From NCBI RefSeq assembly GCF_016598475.1, contig NZ_JAEMUX010000001.1, positions 124,001 through 188,000 of the forward strand: DNA of 64,000 bases, in the 5' to 3' direction. Each line of letters opens with the position of its first letter. Position 1 is the stretch's first letter. The position numbers and the translations under genes were made by a program. Positions 1 through 8,523 of the stretch are shown one piece after another. The DNA is from Streptomyces adelaidensis (GTDB lineage: Bacteria; Actinomycetota; Actinomycetes; Streptomycetales; Streptomycetaceae). The notes beneath the pieces were generated by a model, which worked only from the letters and a program-made list of their open reading frames with translations, ran no database searches and was not told the origin of the DNA.

Positions 1-600
1 ATGGTGCCCGCCATGGTCGCGCTGCGGCTCGCCGCGCCGGGACTGCGGCCGGTGGTCGAGGTGGTGTGCGCGCTGCCGCTGGTCGTGCCGCCGATCGCCT
101 TCGTGGCCGGCCTCGGGACCGTGCTCAAGTGGGGGCCCGAACACCTCTCCCGGACGCCGCTGTTCCAGACCTTCGTGGCGATCCAGAACCCCGACTTCCC
201 GTTCGTCCTGGTCCTCGCCTACGTCGTGATGGCCCTGCCCTTCGTGTACCGGGCGCTGGACGCGGGGCTGCGCGCCATGGACGTACGCACGCTCGTCGAG
301 GCGGCGCGCAGCTGCGGGGCGAACTGGCCGCAGGCGCTGGTGAGGGCCGTGCTGCCGAACCTGCGGGGGGCGCTGCTCAACTCCTCGTTCCTCACACTGG
401 CGCTGGTGCTCGGCGAGTTCACCGTCGCCCAACTGCTCGGGTTCAGGCCGTTCGCCGTGTGGATCGTCAACGTCAGCGGCTCCCAGGCCCAGTTGTCGGT
501 CGCCGTCTCGGTGCTCAGCCTGCTCGTCACCTGGGCCATGCTCCTCGCGCTCGCCTCCTTCGGCGGACGCCCCCGAACCGCCTCCGCCGCCCGGGGATGA
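1..600 (+). CDS. ABC transporter permease, 5'-truncated by window edge
   Basis: This is the C-terminal part (199 codons visible) of an inner-membrane permease of an ABC importer, of the spermidine/putrescine or 2-aminoethylphosphonate type. Several hydrophobic membrane segments are visible, and the EAA-loop region that docks on the ATPase is recognisable around residues 98-120 (EAARSCGAN). The reading frame is open at base 1, so the true start probably lies upstream and the ATG at position 1 need not be the start. It ends 3 bases before the ATPase gene, so the two are co-transcribed. The substrate cannot be told from the sequence; the phosphohydrolase gene downstream hints at a phosphorylated or phosphonate compound. 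Confidence 0.85.
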   Translation: MVPAMVALRLAAPGLRPVVEVVCALPLVVPPIAFVAGLGTVLKWGPEHLSRTPLFQTFVAIQNPDFPFVLVLAYVVMALPFVYRALDAGLRAMDVRTLVEAARSCGANWPQALVRAVLPNLRGALLNSSFLTLALVLGEFTVAQLLGFRPFAVWIVNVSGSQAQLSVAVSVLSLLVTWAMLLALASFGGRPRTASAARG

Positions 601-603
601 ACC

Positions 604-1752
604 ATGACCGCGCTTGAGAAGACCGCCGTGGAGACAGGCATGAAGACAGGCACGAAGACCGGCACGAAGACCGGCATGAAGACAGCGGTGCGGACAGCCA
701 TGGCCCTGGACAAGGCCGCCACCGTCGAGTTCCGGGGCCTCAGGCGGGAGTTCGGCACGACCGTCGCCCTCGACGGACTCGACCTGACCGTCCGGCCCGG
801 CGAACTGCTCGCCCTCCTCGGCCCGTCCGGCTGCGGGAAGACCACCGCGCTGCGGATGCTCGCCGGGTTCGAACACCCCGACTCGGGCGAGGTACTCGTC
901 GACGGGGACGACGTCACCCGCGTCCCGGCCCACCGCCGCGACGCCGGGATGGTCTTCCAGTCGTACAGCCTCTTCCCGCACCTCAGCGCCCTCGACAACG
1001 TGGCCTTCGGACTGCGGATGCGCAAGGTCCGTACGGCCGAACGGCGGGCCGCCGCAGCCGAGTTGCTCGACCTCGTGGGCCTCGCCGACAAGGGCGCCCA
1101 ATTCCCGCACCAGCTCTCCGGCGGCCAGCAGCAGCGCGTCGCCCTCGCCCGGGCGCTCGCCCTGCGCCCCCGCGTCCTGCTGCTCGACGAGCCGCTGTCC
1201 GCCCTCGACGCCAAGGTGCGGCTCACCCTGCGCGAGGAGATCCGCCGGCTCCAGCGGGAACTCGGCATCACCACCCTCTTCGTGACCCACGACCAGGAGG
1301 AGGCGCTGTCCATGGCCGACCGGGTCGCCGTGATGCAGGCCGGGCGACTCGAACAGTGCGCGCCGCCCGCCGAGTTGTACGGGCGCCCCGCCACCGCCTT
1401 CGTCGCCGAGTTCGTGGGCACGATGAGCCGGATACCGGGGCGGCTGGACGGTACGACCGTCGAGGTGCTGGGCCGGCGGCTGCCGGTCGACGGTCCGGCG
1501 CCGGCCGCCACGGAGGTGGACGTACTGGTGCGGCCCGAGGCGGTCGCCGTACGGGCGGACGACACCGGGGACGCGCAGGTGATCGCCACCGCGTTCCTCG
1601 GCGCCGCCATCCGCGTCACCGTACGGCTCGCGGACGGCACCGAGGTCAAGGCCGACCTCCCCACGCACGAGGCGGCGACGCTCGGGGCGGGAGCGCCCGT
1701 GACGGTGAGCCTGCCGGACCGGCCGGTGCTGGTGGCCGAACGCACCCACTGA
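604..1752 (+). CDS. ABC transporter ATP-binding protein (PotA/FbpC type)
   Basis: This 382-aa protein is the cytoplasmic ATPase that powers the importer encoded just upstream. It has a Walker A (GPSGCGKTT, residues 73-81), the signature LSGGQQQR, a Walker B ending LLLDEP, a switch histidine in FVTHDQ, and a C-terminal TOBE-like beta domain from about residue 260. This is the layout of the polyamine/iron/phosphonate ATPase family. The N-terminus is odd: residues 13-28 are a repeat MKTG-TKTG-TKTG-MKTA encoded by four 12-bp direct repeats, placed before the conserved domain, which begins near residue 40. In-frame ATGs at 604, 640, 676 and 700 are all possible starts; 604 is chosen because it follows the permease stop with a purine-rich GGGGATGA upstream. 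Confidence 0.9.
   Translation: MTALEKTAVETGMKTGTKTGTKTGMKTAVRTAMALDKAATVEFRGLRREFGTTVALDGLDLTVRPGELLALLGPSGCGKTTALRMLAGFEHPDSGEVLVDGDDVTRVPAHRRDAGMVFQSYSLFPHLSALDNVAFGLRMRKVRTAERRAAAAELLDLVGLADKGAQFPHQLSGGQQQRVALARALALRPRVLLLDEPLSALDAKVRLTLREEIRRLQRELGITTLFVTHDQEEALSMADRVAVMQAGRLEQCAPPAELYGRPATAFVAEFVGTMSRIPGRLDGTTVEVLGRRLPVDGPAPAATEVDVLVRPEAVAVRADDTGDAQVIATAFLGAAIRVTVRLADGTEVKADLPTHEAATLGAGAPVTVSLPDRPVLVAERTH
640..687 (+). repeat. Four 12-bp in-frame tandem repeats
   Basis: Four consecutive 12-bp units at 640, 652, 664 and 676 follow the pattern A(T/C)GAAGAC(A/C)GGC, the last ending GCG. They lie within the 5' end of the ABC ATPase gene and code for M/T-K-T-G units. The unit is a multiple of three, so slippage would change length without a frameshift. 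Confidence 0.85.
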
Positions 1753-1803
1753 TCCCCCGACCCCATCCCTATCCCCTTCACCCCCCCACAGAAGGCGACA
1801 CCC

Positions 1804-3270
1804 TTGTCTCATCTACCGCTTCAGGCTGCCCTGTTCGACATGGACGGCACGCTCGTCGACACCGAGCGGCTGTGGTGGGAGGCGGTGGAACAGGTGGCCG
1901 GCGGCCTCGGCCGGGCATTGACCGTGGCCGATCAGCCGGACGTGCTGGGGCGCCCGGTCGAGTACACCGCGAACTGGCTCGCCGGGATCACCGGCGCCCC
2001 GGCGGACGGTGTCGCCGCCGATCTGCACCGGGAGTTCGCCGACCGGGTCCGCACCGGGGTCGTGCCCAGGCCCGGCGCGCTGCCGCTGCTGCGGGCGCTG
2101 GCCCGGGAAGGGGTGCCCACCGCGCTGGTGACCGCGTCCCCGCGCTCCGTCGCCGACACCGTGCTCGACGCCCTCGGCCGCGGCCTGTTCACCGTCTCCG
2201 TCACCGCCGACGACACCGAGCACACCAAGCCCGCCCCCGACCCCTACCTCGCCGCCTGCCGCGCCCTCGGCGTCGACCCGGCCGCCTGCGTGGCCGTCGA
2301 GGACACCCAGACCGGTGTCAGCTCGGCGGAGGCGGCCGGCTGCGCCGTCCTCGCCGTGCCCTCGCTCGCCCCGATCGAGCCCGCACCCGGCCGGACCGTC
2401 CGGCCCAGCCTCACGGACGTCACCCCCCGGACACTGCGCTCCCTGCTGCCGTACCGGCTCCGCGTCATGACCTGGAACCTCTGGTACGGCGGCACCAAGG
2501 TCCACGACCACCGGGCCAAGCAGCTCAAGGCCATCACCGAGACCGAGGTGGACGTGGTCGGCCTCCAGGAGACGTACGGCACCGCCGCCGAGGAACTCGC
2601 CGACGCCCTCGGCTGGCACCACCACCGGGCCGGCGACAACCTCGGCATCATCAGCCGCCACCCGATCACCGCCCGCTTCGGCGACCCGGACGTCGGCTTC
2701 TACGGGGCGGCGGGCGCCCGGATCAGCATCGGTACGGGTGGCGAGGTGGACGTCTGGACGGTCCACCTGGACTGCGCGCCGTACGGGCCCTACGAGGCCG
2801 CCTTCGACGGGGTGGCGGCCGCCGACCTGATCGCCCACGAGGAGGTGCGGCTCGCCCAGCTGCGGGACGGCCTGCGCCGGATCGACGGCACGGTGCCGGT
2901 CGTCCTGGTGGGCGACTTCAACTCGCCCTCGCACCTGGACCGGCCCGACGTCGACTGGCCGGTGACCAGGGCCGCCGAGGAGGCCGGTCTGCGCGACTCC
3001 TACCGGGAGGCCCACCCCGACCCCGTACGGGACCCCGGCCACACCTGGTCGCCGGTCCACGCCGAGCACGAGGACGGCAGCGGCCGACCCGAGCCGCAGG
3101 ACCGCATCGACTTCGTCCTCCACCGGGGCCTGAAAGTGCTCGACTCCCGGACGTACGTCAGCGGGACCCCACGCCCCTGGCCGGACGTCGAGGACAACGA
3201 GTGGCCGTCCGACCACGCGGCGGTGATCACGACGTTTGCGCTGGGTGGGGTGGGGGAGCCGGGCCGATAA
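1804..3270 (+). CDS. HAD phosphatase fused to an endonuclease/exonuclease/phosphatase domain
   Basis: This 488-aa protein joins two different metal-dependent phosphohydrolases. Residues 1-210 form a HAD-IA domain: nucleophile motif DMDGT (Asp12, Asp14), the Thr/Ser motif in LVTASP, Lys in HTKPAPDP and the acidic motif VEDTQTG. Residues 219-488 form an EEP (DNase I-like) domain with WNLWYGG, the metal-binding Glu of GLQET, VGDFN, RIDFVL and the catalytic SDHAAV. The start is a TTG at 1804 preceded by GAAGG. It follows the ABC ATPase by 51 bases, probably in the same operon. Two phosphatases attached to an importer suggest it dephosphorylates or cleaves the imported compound; this is an inference, and the substrate is unknown. 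Confidence 0.85.
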   Translation: MSHLPLQAALFDMDGTLVDTERLWWEAVEQVAGGLGRALTVADQPDVLGRPVEYTANWLAGITGAPADGVAADLHREFADRVRTGVVPRPGALPLLRALAREGVPTALVTASPRSVADTVLDALGRGLFTVSVTADDTEHTKPAPDPYLAACRALGVDPAACVAVEDTQTGVSSAEAAGCAVLAVPSLAPIEPAPGRTVRPSLTDVTPRTLRSLLPYRLRVMTWNLWYGGTKVHDHRAKQLKAITETEVDVVGLQETYGTAAEELADALGWHHHRAGDNLGIISRHPITARFGDPDVGFYGAAGARISIGTGGEVDVWTVHLDCAPYGPYEAAFDGVAAADLIAHEEVRLAQLRDGLRRIDGTVPVVLVGDFNSPSHLDRPDVDWPVTRAAEEAGLRDSYREAHPDPVRDPGHTWSPVHAEHEDGSGRPEPQDRIDFVLHRGLKVLDSRTYVSGTPRPWPDVEDNEWPSDHAAVITTFALGGVGEPGR

Positions 3271-3405
3271 CCCCTGGGCCGGACGGTGCCGTCCGACTAG
3301 CATCGGTGCCATGACCTGGCGACATTGATCCACCAGCCGTGCCTCCCGAGGGCCGCCTCGGACGCCGTACCCCCGACGTCCGAATCGCCCCTGCGGGAAG
3401 GCCTC

Positions 3406-4611
3406 ATGACTCTCTCACCTGCGCGTCCGCCCGGCGCCGCAGACACCGCGAGCACCGGTGTCCGGCGGCTGACGGCCACGCTGTACGGCTATGCGTTCCT
3501 CGACGACTTCGTGCTGCTCTACCCGGTGTACGCGTTGCTGTTCAGCGACACCGGTCTGTCGCTCTGGCAGATCTCCTCACTGTTCGCCCTGTGGTCGATC
3601 ACCGGCATCCTGCTGGAGGTCCCCTCCGGCGCCTGGGCCGACGCGGTCTCCCGACGGCTGCTGCTGTGCCTGGGCCCGCTGCTCACCGCCGCCGGCTTCG
3701 CCCTGTGGGTGATCGTCCCGTCGTACTGGGCCTTCGCACTCGGCTTCGTGCTCTGGGGCGTGCGCGGCGCGCTCGGTTCCGGCGCGCTGGAAGCGCTGGT
3801 CTACGACGAGCTGGACCGGCTCGGCGCGGCCGGCCGGTACGCGCGTGTCATCGGCCGGGCCCAGGCCGTCGGGATGGTCGCCGTGATGGCGGCGATGGGG
3901 CTGGCCGGGCCGGTGCTCGACCTCGGCGGCTACCCGGCCGTGGGCGCGGCGAGCGTGCTGGTGTGTGTGCTGACCTCGGTGGTGGCCACGCGGTTTCCCG
4001 AGCACCGGAACACGGCGTCCCACGGAGATGGCCGGCCCTCCACCCTCGCCACCCTGCGGGCCGGTCTCGCGGAGGCCCGCCGGGACCGTTCCGTACGGGG
4101 AGCGCTGCTGCTCGTGCCGGCCGTCGGCGCGGTCTGGGGCGCGCTCGACGAATACACGCCTCTGCTGGCCCGGGACACGGGCGTGGCCGAGCAGACGGTG
4201 CCGTATCTGCTGCTGGTGATCTGGGTGGGGCCCACGATCGGCAGCCTGCTGACCGGCGTCGGCGAACGGCTGAGCACCTCCGGGCTCGGGGCGGTGCTCG
4301 CGGGCTCGGCGTTCGCCCTGGCCACGGGGTCGCTGCTGGGCACACCGGCCGGCATCGGGCTCGTGGCCGTCGCCTTCGGCGGCTTCCAACTGGTCAACGT
4401 CCTCGCCGACGCGCGGCTCCAGAACCGGATCGTGGGGACCAGCCGGGCGACGCTGACGTCCGTCGCGAGCATGGGGACCGAGCTGGGCACGGTCGGTGTC
4501 TTCGCCGCGTACGCCGTGGTCGGGGCGTCGTATGCGCATGGGGTCGTGTTCGCCGTGTTCGCGGTGCCGTATCTGGTGACTGCGGTGGTGTTGGGGAGGA
4601 GGGCCCGCTAG
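3406..4611 (+). CDS. MFS transporter
   Basis: This is a 401-aa polytopic membrane protein of the major facilitator superfamily with about 12 hydrophobic segments. The loop between helices 2 and 3 carries the typical motif (SGAWADAVSRR). The start at 3406 (MTLSPARPPG) is preferred over an in-frame ATG at 3325 because GGGAAGG lies about 5 bases before it and the extra N-terminal stretch is not conserved-looking. A five-codon open frame (ATG at 3311, TGA ending at 3328) sits in the leader. The protein resembles drug or sugar exporters of this superfamily, but the substrate is not identifiable. It is probably transcribed alone and ends at a hairpin. Confidence 0.85.
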   Translation: MTLSPARPPGAADTASTGVRRLTATLYGYAFLDDFVLLYPVYALLFSDTGLSLWQISSLFALWSITGILLEVPSGAWADAVSRRLLLCLGPLLTAAGFALWVIVPSYWAFALGFVLWGVRGALGSGALEALVYDELDRLGAAGRYARVIGRAQAVGMVAVMAAMGLAGPVLDLGGYPAVGAASVLVCVLTSVVATRFPEHRNTASHGDGRPSTLATLRAGLAEARRDRSVRGALLLVPAVGAVWGALDEYTPLLARDTGVAEQTVPYLLLVIWVGPTIGSLLTGVGERLSTSGLGAVLAGSAFALATGSLLGTPAGIGLVAVAFGGFQLVNVLADARLQNRIVGTSRATLTSVASMGTELGTVGVFAAYAVVGASYAHGVVFAVFAVPYLVTAVVLGRRAR

Positions 4612-4684
4612 GGGGGTGGGGCGTGGGGGGCCTTTGGCGGCTGCGGGCTCGTGTGGCTGGTCGCGTCCACGCGGCGGAGCCGCA

Positions 4685-4726
4685 TATCGACACAGCCCCG
4701 CGCCCCTTCGCGGGGCCTCCTCGATA
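4685..4726 (+). terminator. Stem-loop terminator after the MFS gene
   Basis: An 8-bp perfect stem GCCCCGCG/CGCGGGGC (4695-4702 with 4709-4716, loop CCCCTT) is flanked by a second complementary pair TATCGA/TCGATA (4685-4690 with 4721-4726). No T-run follows, as is usual in Streptomyces. The sequence just before it (from about 4649) matches a dispersed element seen again near 58372. Confidence 0.65.
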
Positions 4727-4871
4727 CGTGCGCAATGAATCGTCGTCCACCCCGTGCCGTACGCAACGAATCGCTCGTCGGCGCGCAACAGCCTCCGCTT
4801 GTCCGGGGCGGGCGGCCGACCGTACCGTCTGTCTGACCCCCGAATCCCCTTTGTCCCGGTGAGGAACACGC

Positions 4872-5657
4872 ATGCGTACCGCCCTGCTCCAGAGCTCCGG
4901 CCGGCCCGGCTCGGTCGTGGGGAACCTCGAGGTGCTGGACGAGGCCGCCGGGCGGGCCGCCGGGGCCGGGGCGGGGCTGCTGGTGGCGCCGGAGATGTTC
5001 CTGACGGGGTACGCGATCGGCGACATCGCGCGGCTCGCCGAGCCCGCCGACGGCGACGCGGCCGACACGGTCGCCGACATCGCCGGACGGCACGGGCTCG
5101 CGATCGCGTACGGCTACCCGGAACGCGACGGCGAGGCGGTCTTCAACTCCGCCCAGCTCGTCTCCGCCGACGGCAGCCGCCTCGCGAACTGCCGCAAGAC
5201 CCACCTCTTCGGCTGCTTCGAACGCGACCACTTCACCCCGGGCGAGCAGCCCGTCGTCCAGGCGGAGCTGGGCGGACTCCGCGTCGGGATCATGATCTGT
5301 TACGACGTCGAGTTCCCGGAGAACGTCCGCGCCCACGCCCTCGCCGGCACCGACCTGCTCCTGGTGCCCACCGCCCAGATGCACCCGTTCCAGTTCGTCG
5401 CCGAGTCGATGATCCCCGTGCGGGCCTTCGAGAACCAGCTCTACGTCGCCTACGTCAACCGGGTCGGCAGGGAAGGCGAGTTCGAGTTCGTCGGGCTCTC
5501 CACGCTGGCCGGGCCCGACGGGGTCGCGCGCGCTCGCGCCGGACGCGACGAGGAACTCCTCCTCGCCGACGTCGACCCCGCCCGCCTCGCGGCCTCACGC
5601 GAGGCGAACCCGTATCTGAACGACCGCCGTCCCGGTCTCTACGGGTCCCTGATCTGA
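4872..5657 (+). CDS. davA: Carbon-nitrogen hydrolase, probable 5-aminovaleramidase (DavA-like)
   Basis: This 261-aa cytoplasmic enzyme belongs to the nitrilase superfamily. The catalytic triad is visible as Glu41 (VAPEMF), Lys109 (CRKTHLF) and Cys143 (MICYDVEFPE). Length and arrangement fit aliphatic amidases of the DavA type, which hydrolyse 5-aminopentanamide to 5-aminovalerate and ammonia. It lies 50 bases before a flavoprotein closely resembling lysine 2-monooxygenase, whose product is that amide, and this pairing is the main reason for the assignment. The start follows a GAGGAA ribosome site. Another short-chain amide made by the neighbour is possible. Confidence 0.75.
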   Translation: MRTALLQSSGRPGSVVGNLEVLDEAAGRAAGAGAGLLVAPEMFLTGYAIGDIARLAEPADGDAADTVADIAGRHGLAIAYGYPERDGEAVFNSAQLVSADGSRLANCRKTHLFGCFERDHFTPGEQPVVQAELGGLRVGIMICYDVEFPENVRAHALAGTDLLLVPTAQMHPFQFVAESMIPVRAFENQLYVAYVNRVGREGEFEFVGLSTLAGPDGVARARAGRDEELLLADVDPARLAASREANPYLNDRRPGLYGSLI

Positions 5658-5707
5658 CCGTCCCACCGGCCCCACCCACCAGCTTTCGCGCAAGGAGTCC
5701 GTACCCC

Positions 5708-7423
5708 ATGACGTCCACCGTGCCCAACGCCGTCGAGCACGCAGACGAGCGGCGGCAGCCGCCGATCACCATGTTCGGGCCCGACTTCCCGTACGCGTAC
5801 GACGACTTCCTGGCCCACCCGGCGGGCCTGGGTCAGATACCGGCGACCGAGCACGGCACCGAGGTCGCGGTCATCGGCGGCGGGCTGTCCGGTGTCGTGG
5901 CGGCGTACGAGCTGATGAAGATGGGCCTGAAGCCGGTCGTGTACGAGGCCGACCGGATCGGCGGGCGGCTGCGGACGGTGGGGTTCGAGGGCTGCGACCC
6001 CTCCCTCACCGCCGAGATGGGCGCGATGCGCTTCCCGCCTTCCTCCACGGCGCTCCAGCACTACATCGACCTGGTGGCGCTGGAGACCCGGCCCTTCCCC
6101 AACCCCCTCGCGGAGGTGACGCCTTCGACCGTCGTCGACCTCAAGGGCGAGTCGCACTACGCCGAGACGGTCGAGGACCTCCCGCAGATCTACCGCGATG
6201 TCGCCGCCGCCTGGAACAAGTGCCTCGAAGAGGGCGCCGACTTCTCCGACATGAACCAGGCCATGCGCGAGCGGGACGTGCCGCGCATCCGCGAGATCTG
6301 GGCGAAGCTCGTCGAGAAGCTCGACAACCAGACCTTCTACGGCTTCCTCTGCGACTCCGAGGCCTTCAGGTCCTTCCGGCACCGCGAGATCTTCGGCCAG
6401 GTCGGCTTCGGCACGGGCGGCTGGGACACCGACTTCCCGAACTCCATCCTGGAGATCCTGCGGGTCGTCTACACCGAGGCCGACGACCACCACCGCGGCA
6501 TCGTCGGCGGCAGCCGGCAGCTCCCGCTGCGCCTGTGGGAGCGCGAACCGGAGAAGATCGTGCACTGGCCGTACGGGACGTCCCTCGCAAGCCTGCACCC
6601 GAACGGCGAGCCCCGCCCCGCCGTGACCCGGCTGCATCGCACGGCCGGCGACCGGATCACCGTGACGGACGCGAACGGCGACATCCGCACCTACCGGGCG
6701 GCGATCTTCACCGCCCAGTCCTGGATGCTGCTGTCGAAGATCGCCTGCGACGACTCGCTCTTCCCGATCGACCACTGGACGGCGATCGAGCGGACGCACT
6801 ACATGGAGTCGAGCAAGCTGTTCGTCCCCGTCGACCGGCCGTTCTGGCTGGACGAGGCCGTCGACGACACGGGGAATCCGACCGGCCGGGACGTCATGTC
6901 GATGACCCTCACCGACCGTATGACGCGCGGGACCTACCTCCTCGACGACGGCCCGGACAAGCCCGCCGTCATCTGCCTCTCCTACACCTGGTGCGACGAC
7001 AGCCTGAAGTGGCTGCCGCTGTCCGCGAGCGAGCGGATGGAGGTCATGCTGAAGTCGCTCGGCGAGATCTATCCGAAGGTCGACATCCGCAAGCACGTCA
7101 TCGGCAACCCGGTGACGGTCTCCTGGGAGAACGAGCCGTACTTCATGGGCGCGTTCAAGGCCAACCTGCCCGGCCACTACCGCTACCAGCGGCGCCTGTT
7201 CACCCACTTCATGCAGGACCGGCTGCCCGAGGACAAGCGGGGCATCTTCCTCGCCGGCGACGACATCTCCTGGACGGCCGGCTGGGCCGAGGGCGCGATC
7301 CAGACCGCCCTGAACGCGGTCTGGGGCGTCATGCACCACTTCGGCGGAGCGACCGACACGACCAACCCCGGGCCCGGGGACGTCTACGACGAGATCGCGC
7401 CCGTGGAACTCCCGGAGGACTAG
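5708..7423 (+). CDS. davB: FAD amino-acid monooxygenase, probable lysine 2-monooxygenase (DavB-like)
   Basis: This 571-aa flavin amine-oxidase-family enzyme oxidatively decarboxylates an L-amino acid to an amide. The FAD-binding motif GGGLSG (57-62) with acidic Glu80 lies after an N-terminal segment FGPDFPYAYDDF, and the C-terminus has a FAD-contact motif GDDISWTAGW. These segments, as I recall the family, closely match Pseudomonas lysine 2-monooxygenase (about 560 aa); tryptophan and phenylalanine monooxygenases are the alternatives. AAGGAG lies about 10 bases before the ATG. With the amidase upstream it would convert lysine to 5-aminovalerate. Streptomyces are usually described as degrading lysine through cadaverine, so this would be an additional route. 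Confidence 0.8.
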   Translation: MTSTVPNAVEHADERRQPPITMFGPDFPYAYDDFLAHPAGLGQIPATEHGTEVAVIGGGLSGVVAAYELMKMGLKPVVYEADRIGGRLRTVGFEGCDPSLTAEMGAMRFPPSSTALQHYIDLVALETRPFPNPLAEVTPSTVVDLKGESHYAETVEDLPQIYRDVAAAWNKCLEEGADFSDMNQAMRERDVPRIREIWAKLVEKLDNQTFYGFLCDSEAFRSFRHREIFGQVGFGTGGWDTDFPNSILEILRVVYTEADDHHRGIVGGSRQLPLRLWEREPEKIVHWPYGTSLASLHPNGEPRPAVTRLHRTAGDRITVTDANGDIRTYRAAIFTAQSWMLLSKIACDDSLFPIDHWTAIERTHYMESSKLFVPVDRPFWLDEAVDDTGNPTGRDVMSMTLTDRMTRGTYLLDDGPDKPAVICLSYTWCDDSLKWLPLSASERMEVMLKSLGEIYPKVDIRKHVIGNPVTVSWENEPYFMGAFKANLPGHYRYQRRLFTHFMQDRLPEDKRGIFLAGDDISWTAGWAEGAIQTALNAVWGVMHHFGGATDTTNPGPGDVYDEIAPVELPED

Positions 7424-7471
7424 AGGACCAGAGGACCAGAGGGCTACGGGGCCAGGGGCTGGAGGCGGTCT

Positions 7472-8398
7472 CTAGACCCCGGCCGCCCGTGCCGAGGCGT
7501 ACACCTCCGCGGCCACGTCCTTCAGCTCCTCGGCGTCCCGCAGGCCGTACTGGAGGTCGAGGAAGATCTCGTCGAGGCCGATCGCGGCGTGGGCGGCCAG
7601 GTCCTCGGCGAGCTGGTCGGCGTTGCCCTGGAAGGGGTGGCGGTCGGCGCCGTCGTAGGTCTTGGTCTGGTACTGCACATTGATGCGCAGCACCGACCGG
7701 AGCGGTCTGATGCGGCGGCGCTCGGCGGCCAGGTTCCGCAACTCGCGCCACTGAGCGGCCAGTTCCTCGACGCCCAGACCGACCGGCAGCCAGCCGTCGG
7801 CGTGGTCGACGAGTCTGCGCCGGGCCGGGGCGTCGCTCGCTGCGAGCAGGATGGGTATCGGCCGGCGCGGCTTGGGCCCGACCACGGCGGAGGCGATCTT
7901 CGTGAGCCGTCCGTCGTACGACACCGGGTCCGGCCCCCAGACCGCCCGGCAGACCCCGATCAGCTCCTCCAGGACCTGGCCGCGCTCCTCGAAGGGCCGG
8001 ACGGCCGCCGCGGCGTACTCGTCGAGGGACCAGCCCGTGCCGAGCCCCGCGACCACCCGGCCACCGCTCGCCGCGTCCAGCGAGGCGAGCGACTTGGCGA
8101 GCTGGAACGGCACGTGCAGCGGGGCGATCAGGCTGGTGCCCAGCCGGACCCGCTCGGTGGCCGCCGCGGCCAGGGTGAGTGTGACCAGGGGCTCGGCCAC
8201 ATGCCGGTAGTGGTCCGGCCAGGGCAGGCCCTCCAGGCCGTAGAGGCCCTGCGTGGGGGGTTCCGGGAACAGGGCCCGTTCGAAGACCCACAGGCTGTCG
8301 TAGCCGATGTCCTCGGCAATACGCGCCACGTCGGGCACGTCCTTTCCGATGTCGTACTGCCGCATCTGGGGAAGGGCGAGCCCGAGCCGTAACGCCAT
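7472..8398 (-). CDS. LLM-class (luciferase-like, probably F420-dependent) oxidoreductase
   Basis: This 308-aa TIM-barrel enzyme belongs to the bacterial luciferase-like family, whose actinobacterial members mostly use coenzyme F420. Visible marks are the N-terminal RLGLALPQ strand, the segment VRLGTSLIAP-HVPFQLAKSLASLD, and GLGTGWSLDEY. The start at 8398 has GAGGAG (8407-8412) 8 bases upstream. It converges with the monooxygenase gene and is probably transcribed on its own from the region containing a GAACGT-N3-ACGTTC palindrome. The substrate is unknown. FMN use rather than F420 cannot be excluded. Confidence 0.8.
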   Translation of the reverse strand: MALRLGLALPQMRQYDIGKDVPDVARIAEDIGYDSLWVFERALFPEPPTQGLYGLEGLPWPDHYRHVAEPLVTLTLAAAATERVRLGTSLIAPLHVPFQLAKSLASLDAASGGRVVAGLGTGWSLDEYAAAAVRPFEERGQVLEELIGVCRAVWGPDPVSYDGRLTKIASAVVGPKPRRPIPILLAASDAPARRRLVDHADGWLPVGLGVEELAAQWRELRNLAAERRRIRPLRSVLRINVQYQTKTYDGADRHPFQGNADQLAEDLAAHAAIGLDEIFLDLQYGLRDAEELKDVAAEVYASARAAGV

Positions 8399-8446
8399 GC
8401 CGTGTGCTCCTCTGTGAGGGATCTTCTGGAGGGTTCTTCTCCAGTC

Positions 8447-8461
8447 GAACGTATTACGTTC
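8447..8461 (-). promoter_or_regulatory. Palindromic operator candidate upstream of the LLM oxidoreductase
   Basis: A perfect inverted repeat GAACGT-ATT-ACGTTC lies 49 bases upstream of the oxidoreductase start, in an AT-richer patch. Next to it is a leader hairpin CTGGAG-N7-CTCCAG (8426-8444). Size and symmetry suit a TetR-, ArsR- or MarR-type repressor, but no candidate regulator gene is adjacent. Confidence 0.45.
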
Positions 8462-8523
8462 ACATGGAGCGGACGGGACGCGGGTGGGTCTGCTTCCGGC
8501 AGGGGCACCGAACGCGCCGGCGC

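Noticed and set aside
3311..3328. Five-codon leader frame before the MFS gene
   Set aside because: Too short to distinguish from chance; no regulatory codons or adjacent hairpin support a leader-peptide attenuator.
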